Source: Streptomonospora nanhaiensis
GTDB taxonomy: Bacteria > Actinomycetota > Actinomycetes > Streptosporangiales > Streptosporangiaceae
DNA length: 64,000 bases
Direction: 5' to 3'
Assembly: GCF_026642255.1 (NCBI RefSeq)
Contig: NZ_CP113264.1
Span: 4,960,001 to 5,024,000, forward strand
Below the pieces are notes generated by a model. It was not told the DNA's origin. It did not search any database and saw nothing but the letters and a program-made list of their open reading frames with translations. Made by a program: the position numbers and the translations under genes. This document shows positions 60,439 to 64,000 of the stretch, in pieces (position 1 is the first letter of the stretch; the number at the start of each line of letters is the position of its first letter).

Positions 60439-60690
60439 CTACTCGCCCCCCTCGGCCGGCTCGGGCGCCAGGTAGTTGCCGATGTATCCGAGGACCCCGA
60501 ACACCGCGGCGGCGGTGACCGTCGGCACGAACAGCCACGTGGAGCTGGCGGTGATCCAGTCCGGCCGCTGGGCCACCACCCCGGCCAGCTGGCCGAGGAC
60601 GAGGAGGCTCCCGAGGGCGAAGCAGGCCAGGAGCCCGAGCTTGAAGAGCGCGCGGACGACGGTGAACGCCCGAGACTTGACGGCGGTCAT
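60439..60690 (-). CDS. Small two-helix membrane protein, TRAP partner
   Basis: Protein of 83 residues with two helices: VVRALFKLGLLACFALGSLLVLG and STWLFVPTVTAAAVFGVLGYIGNYL. It begins 2 bases after the stop of the TRAP-type permease, so it is cotranscribed and likely forms a complex with it. A true DctQ subunit is about 160 residues with four helices, so this is either a reduced form or a different small subunit. ATG 60690 is the only reasonable start. Confidence 0.7.
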   Translation of the reverse strand: MTAVKSRAFTVVRALFKLGLLACFALGSLLVLGQLAGVVAQRPDWITASSTWLFVPTVTAAAVFGVLGYIGNYLAPEPAEGGE

Positions 60691-60692
60691 GT

Positions 60693-62039
60693 TCAGCCCC
60701 CCAGGACCGGTAGGAAGCCCCATCCGATGAGGCAGCCGATGAGGAAGATCGGGATCATGTAGTACGCGATCAGCGGCAGGAACGTGCTCTCGGGGCGCGC
60801 CCCGGTCAGGCCCGCCGCCACGAAGATCGACCCGGAGGCCGGCGGGGACGCCCCCTCCGTGGAGGCGAACACGAGGATGGCGACGACCGCGAGGAGCGGG
60901 TCCACCCCCACGCCCACCAGGGCCAGGAAGGAGATCTGGCCCACCGCCGTGAGGGTCGCCGTGGACGAGAGCGGCCCGGCGACCAGTGCCACCACCAGGC
61001 CGACCACGGCGACGAGCAGGAAGCGGTTGACCGGCAGGTCCGCGAGCAGCGCGTTGACGTCCCCGGCGAGCCCCAGCCGGCCGAGGATCTCGCTGGCCGC
61101 GATCGCGAAGAACAGCAGGGCGCCGATGGTGGCGAACTTGGGCATGGCACCGTCGAGCAGCGCCGACCAGCCCCGGATGTTCGTGGGCAGCCGGTCGCGC
61201 CCCGCGACGAGGGAGAACCCGATGATCATGATCGGGATCCAGGTCAGCAGGGAGATCTCGCCCAGCGCGTCGCCGACGGGGGTGGACGTCGAGAGGAAGT
61301 CGGCCACGGGGCCGATCGTGACGACGATGGGGATGAGGGCGCCCAGGAAGATCGACAGCGCGCCCGCGCCCTCCCTGAGCGACGTGCGCAGGGGGACGAG
61401 GTCCTGCCTGTCGGCCTTGGGGATGCCGTCCCTGCGGACGAAGTACATGACCAGGCCGATCCTGAGCAGGATCTGGTAGGCGCCGGCCGCCAGCAGGGCC
61501 AGGTAGACCTGGCCCGTGGTGACCATGCCGCCGGCGAACCCGACCATGATGACCATGGACGCACTGGGCGGCAGTGCGGCGCCCATGCCCCCGTTGCCCG
61601 CGAGGACCGTCGCCGCGCGGGTGGGAGTCCACCCGGTGCGCACCATCCACGGCCCGGTGAAGGAGCCGCTGGAGGCGGTGTTGGCGGAGTTGGACCCCGA
61701 GAGGGAGCCGAAGACCGCCGACCCCGCCGTGTCGATGAACGCGGGGCCGCCGCGGATGCGCCCGAAGACCGAGTTGAGGATGGCCAGGATCTTCTGGATG
61801 AGACCCGTGACGTCGATCAGGTGGGCCATGAACACGAACGCCAGGGCGGCGTAGAGCACGTCGTGGGTGAGGGCGTCGGCGAGCCCGCCCAGCAGGTAGG
61901 CGGGGGCCTGTGCTCCGGCGAAGAGCGCGGTGGTGATCATCCCGAGGAGCATCGCCTCGCCCATGTTCCTCTTGAACACGACGTTCCAGACGATGATCAC
62001 GGCGATGAAGGCCGCGAGGGCTAGGAGTGCGGTGGGCAT
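60693..62039 (-). CDS. dctM: TRAP transporter large permease (DctM-like)
   Basis: Large permease of 448 residues with about 12 helices. DctM-like features are NVVFKRNMGEAMLLGMITTALF, the GRIRGGPAFIDTAGSAVFGSLSGSNSANTASSGS loop (only the parts GSLSGSNSANTASSG are conserved), GMGAALPPSASMVI and the later GPLSSTATLTAVGQISF and SPPASGSIF. TRAP systems carry sugar acids and dicarboxylates with sodium. The binding protein DctP is not adjacent. Upstream lies the 6PGDH/RraA fusion, so the likely cargo is a hydroxy acid. Confidence 0.82.
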   Translation of the reverse strand: MPTALLALAAFIAVIIVWNVVFKRNMGEAMLLGMITTALFAGAQAPAYLLGGLADALTHDVLYAALAFVFMAHLIDVTGLIQKILAILNSVFGRIRGGPAFIDTAGSAVFGSLSGSNSANTASSGSFTGPWMVRTGWTPTRAATVLAGNGGMGAALPPSASMVIMVGFAGGMVTTGQVYLALLAAGAYQILLRIGLVMYFVRRDGIPKADRQDLVPLRTSLREGAGALSIFLGALIPIVVTIGPVADFLSTSTPVGDALGEISLLTWIPIMIIGFSLVAGRDRLPTNIRGWSALLDGAMPKFATIGALLFFAIAASEILGRLGLAGDVNALLADLPVNRFLLVAVVGLVVALVAGPLSSTATLTAVGQISFLALVGVGVDPLLAVVAILVFASTEGASPPASGSIFVAAGLTGARPESTFLPLIAYYMIPIFLIGCLIGWGFLPVLGG

Positions 62040-62274
62040 GGTGCGACCTTCGGGGGCGGGGTGGGCTGGTGCTGGTGGCGGCCGGTACCCGCGGGCTCCG
62101 CACCGGCGCGGGCCGTGGGGGCTGCGGAGCCGCTGACGACAGCGGGGGGCGTGGAGGCGGTGGGGACCTCGGACGCCGCGGGAGCCGGGAGGGCCGCGGA
62201 GAAGGCTCCGTCGGCAGGGAGGGCCGGAACCGCGGCGGCGGGGAGGGGGACGGCGGACGGGCCTGGGCGGCGTC

Positions 62275-63624
62275 TCATCCGCGTTCACCGCGGATGGCGT
62301 CGCGGCGGCGCGCCTCGTCCTCGACGACGGCCTGTGCGGCGCGGAGGGCCTGCTCGGCCTCCAAGCGCGGGACGACGAACACGCCGTCGCCGTCGGCGAC
62401 GACGATGTCCCCGGTGGCGCAGACGGCGCCGCCCACCGCGATCGGCACGCCGACGTGGCCGGGGCCGTCCTTGTAGGGCCCTGCCGGGGAGACCCCGGCC
62501 GCCCAGACGGGGAAGCCGAGGTCGCGGAGCTCGTCGACGTCGCGGACCGCCCCGTCGACCACCATGCCGCGGATGCCGCGGTTGAGGGCGCGCTCGGCGA
62601 TGAGCTCACCCAGCAGCGCGCGGGAGCGGTCCCCGCCGCCGTTGACCACCAGGACGTCCCCGGGAAGGGCCCGGCCGAGGGCCCGGTGCAGGGCCCGGTT
62701 GTCGCCGGGTCGCGTCAGGACGGTGAGCGCGCGCCCCGCGACACGGGCGCCGGGCCACACCGACCGGATGTGGGGGGAGACGAAGCCGAGGCGGTCGCGG
62801 CCGTCGCCGATGGCGGCGGTGGGGATCCCGGCGAACGCGTCGGCCAGGGCCCGCGTGTCGTCCTGGGCCCGGCGGGCCAGGGCCAGGTGGCGGTCGGCGG
62901 CACCGGCGCTGACCGGGGCGTCGACGCCCAGCCCCGCGAGGAGGTCGATGCTGGCCCGGAGCTCGTTGGACCTGCGCAGGGCGTGCAGGCGGGTCCCCTT
63001 GTTCAGACGGTCCAGGGCGGCCGGGCCCTCGGACAGGGCGTCGGCGATCTGCTCGCGCACCCAGGCCTCCTCGCCCGCGGCGGCGCCGGCGTCCACGGCC
63101 TCGGTGATGAGGGCTCCCAGGCCCTTCATGAAGACGCTGCGCAGCAGTTTGCGGCGCGTGGCGTCGCCGACCTCGCCGCCGATGGGCTCGGTCCCGGCGT
63201 CGACCGCGCCCAGCAGACGCACCGCGTCCCCGGAGGCCGCGCCGGACAGGAGCACCTTGGCCCTGGCCCCGAGCACCAGCACCGATCCGATGATCGCCCC
63301 GTCCACGACCCGCGCGGACGCGCCGAGGGCCTGCGCGACGCGGATCTTGGTCTCCGGCGAGGAGGCGTTGAGGTCCACGTAGACCGCGTCGTCGCGCAGT
63401 ACGGGGCGGGCCGCGTCGGCGGCCGCGACCGCGTGCGCCGCCGTGGTGAGCCCGAGGACCAGGTCGGCTCCCGCGACGGCGTCGGCGGTGGAGTCGGCCC
63501 GCCCCACTCCGGCGGGGGTGGGCGTCTCGCCCGGGTCGTAGCCCGAGACCTCCCAACCCGCGGCCGCGAACGCCGCGGCGTAGGTGGATCCGGCTTCGCC
63601 CAACCCGAGGACGGCGACCTTCAT
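62275..63624 (-). CDS. Fusion of a 6PGDH-like dehydrogenase and an RraA-like aldolase
   Basis: Two enzymes in one chain of 449 residues. Residues 1-255 form a 6-phosphogluconate dehydrogenase-like NAD-binding and DUF1932-type helical unit (VAVLGLGEAGSTYAAAFAAAGWEVSGYD; KLLRSVFMKGLGALITEAVD). Residues about 262-449 form an RraA/HMG-aldolase-like unit (VVNGGGDRSRALLGELIAERALNRGIRGM; VDGAVRD with R361-D362 intact). Dehydrogenase followed by retro-aldol or decarboxylation of the oxidised product is the implied chemistry. ATG 63624 follows AGAAGG. It precedes the TRAP permease genes and faces the IclR gene. I know no characterised protein of this make-up. Confidence 0.85.
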   Translation of the reverse strand: MKVAVLGLGEAGSTYAAAFAAAGWEVSGYDPGETPTPAGVGRADSTADAVAGADLVLGLTTAAHAVAAADAARPVLRDDAVYVDLNASSPETKIRVAQALGASARVVDGAIIGSVLVLGARAKVLLSGAASGDAVRLLGAVDAGTEPIGGEVGDATRRKLLRSVFMKGLGALITEAVDAGAAAGEEAWVREQIADALSEGPAALDRLNKGTRLHALRRSNELRASIDLLAGLGVDAPVSAGAADRHLALARRAQDDTRALADAFAGIPTAAIGDGRDRLGFVSPHIRSVWPGARVAGRALTVLTRPGDNRALHRALGRALPGDVLVVNGGGDRSRALLGELIAERALNRGIRGMVVDGAVRDVDELRDLGFPVWAAGVSPAGPYKDGPGHVGVPIAVGGAVCATGDIVVADGDGVFVVPRLEAEQALRAAQAVVEDEARRRDAIRGERG

Positions 63625-63635
63625 CGTCACACCTT

Positions 63636-63659
63636 CTATCATTCAGTGATAGTTACTAT
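63636..63659. promoter_or_regulatory. Overlapping inverted repeats before the fusion gene and IclR gene
   Basis: CTATCA-TTCAG-TGATAG (63636-63652) and ATAGT-T-ACTAT (63649-63659) are perfect inverted repeats that overlap, in an AT-rich island upstream of the fusion gene. They are the likely operator of the divergent IclR regulator. Confidence 0.65.
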
Positions 63660-63849
63660 TACCAATTGAGAGGAAGTGTGACCTGCGACGCTTCACGCTG
63701 TCAACCCGGTGGAAACCCGTCCGCTACCTTGGGAGCGAGGACCGAGCGGCGGAACCGCCGTGCCCGCCGGGGCCGCGGCCCTCACGAAGGCGTCGGAACG
63801 GCCCCCGGGACAAGCCGGAATCGCAACGGAAGGGCTGGGGACAGCGAGT

Positions 63850-64000
63850 ATGGGAGCCCCGACCGGGACCGGGAACCAGGGACGCACGCTCGACCGGGCC
63901 CTGGACGTCCTGGAGTGCCTGGAGCGTGCGCGCGGGCCGCTCCGGCTCAGCGAGATCGCCAGGGAGAGCGACCTCCACCTGGCCACGACCCAGCGGACCG
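63850..64000 (+). CDS. IclR family regulator, partial at the right edge
   Basis: The frame from ATG 63850 reads GRTLDRALDVLECLERARG and PLRLSEIARESDLHLATTQRT and runs off the window end. This is the winged helix-turn-helix of an IclR regulator; the effector domain is not in the window. It is divergent from the fusion gene and the TRAP genes, so it most likely controls them. The ribosome-binding site is weak. Confidence 0.8.
   Translation, partial: MGAPTGTGNQGRTLDRALDVLECLERARGPLRLSEIARESDLHLATTQRT

Noticed and set aside
1-64000. tRNA, rRNA, CRISPR, IS element or phage genes
   Set aside because: I found no cloverleaf, spacer-repeat array, transposase, integrase or phage structural motif in reading both strands, though short RNAs cannot be excluded by eye.

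Overview
This is a stretch of very GC-rich chromosome from an actinomycete. Almost every codon ends in G or C, GTG starts are common, and many genes join through 4-base ATGA or GTGA overlaps. Gene families such as PucR, DUF1707, DUF6153, Spo0M and MHS transporters fit a filamentous actinomycete, perhaps Nocardiopsis-like; that placement is inference, since no rRNA or other marker gene is present. I see no tRNA, rRNA, CRISPR array, phage or insertion sequence.

The window is mainly a chain of catabolic islands, each with its own regulator, transporter and enzymes. Left part (1-9033): an acyl-CoA ligase (cut by the window edge) and an enoyl-CoA hydratase face a LysR regulator. An MBL hydrolase, a YcaQ/AlkX-type DNA glycosylase, an FAD/NAD(P)-binding protein bracketed by imperfect direct repeats, and a GNAT acetyltransferase follow. 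PucR region (9132-21489): two mirror-image modules. A six-gene leftward operon (MHS transporter, RidA, RraA-like, ThDP enzyme, M20 amidohydrolase, aldehyde dehydrogenase) faces one PucR regulator. A two-gene rightward operon (MHS transporter, M20 deacylase) faces a second PucR, and the two regulators converge. Then come an NmrA-like protein and an HSL-type esterase.

Hexonate region (23968-31496): a GntR regulator faces a six-gene overlapping operon of MHS transporter, zinc dehydrogenase, mannonate dehydratase, KDG kinase, fructuronate reductase and KDPG aldolase. Together these form a route from L-gulonate, fructuronate or mannonate to pyruvate and glyceraldehyde 3-phosphate. The intergenic operator resembles the UxuR/ExuR site. 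A frameshifted membrane-protein gene follows. Tetrose region (32873-42105): a leftward tctC-tctB-tctA-pdxA-like operon and a rightward operon (sugar isomerase-like TIM barrel, LerK-like kinase, DerI-like and LerI-like isomerases) flank a GntR regulator. Near-identical operators sit at both promoters. The enzymes would deliver a C4 or C5 acid sugar to D-erythrose 4-phosphate.

Right part (42175-64000): a DUF1707 protein, an MFS transporter, and an NmrA-like protein with a MerR-type promoter. A LacI-controlled trio (Gfo/Idh/MocA oxidoreductase, DUF6807, cupin) is next. A copper P-type ATPase with a CsoR-type operator and leaderless start, a Spo0M-like protein, and a 1235-residue ATPase with three AAA+ modules follow. 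Then a leftward group of two lipoproteins and two small membrane proteins that are often associated with copper. Last are a TRAP permease pair, a 6PGDH-like/RraA-like fusion protein, and a divergent IclR regulator cut by the right edge. Perfect GC-rich hairpins without U tracts close most operons.
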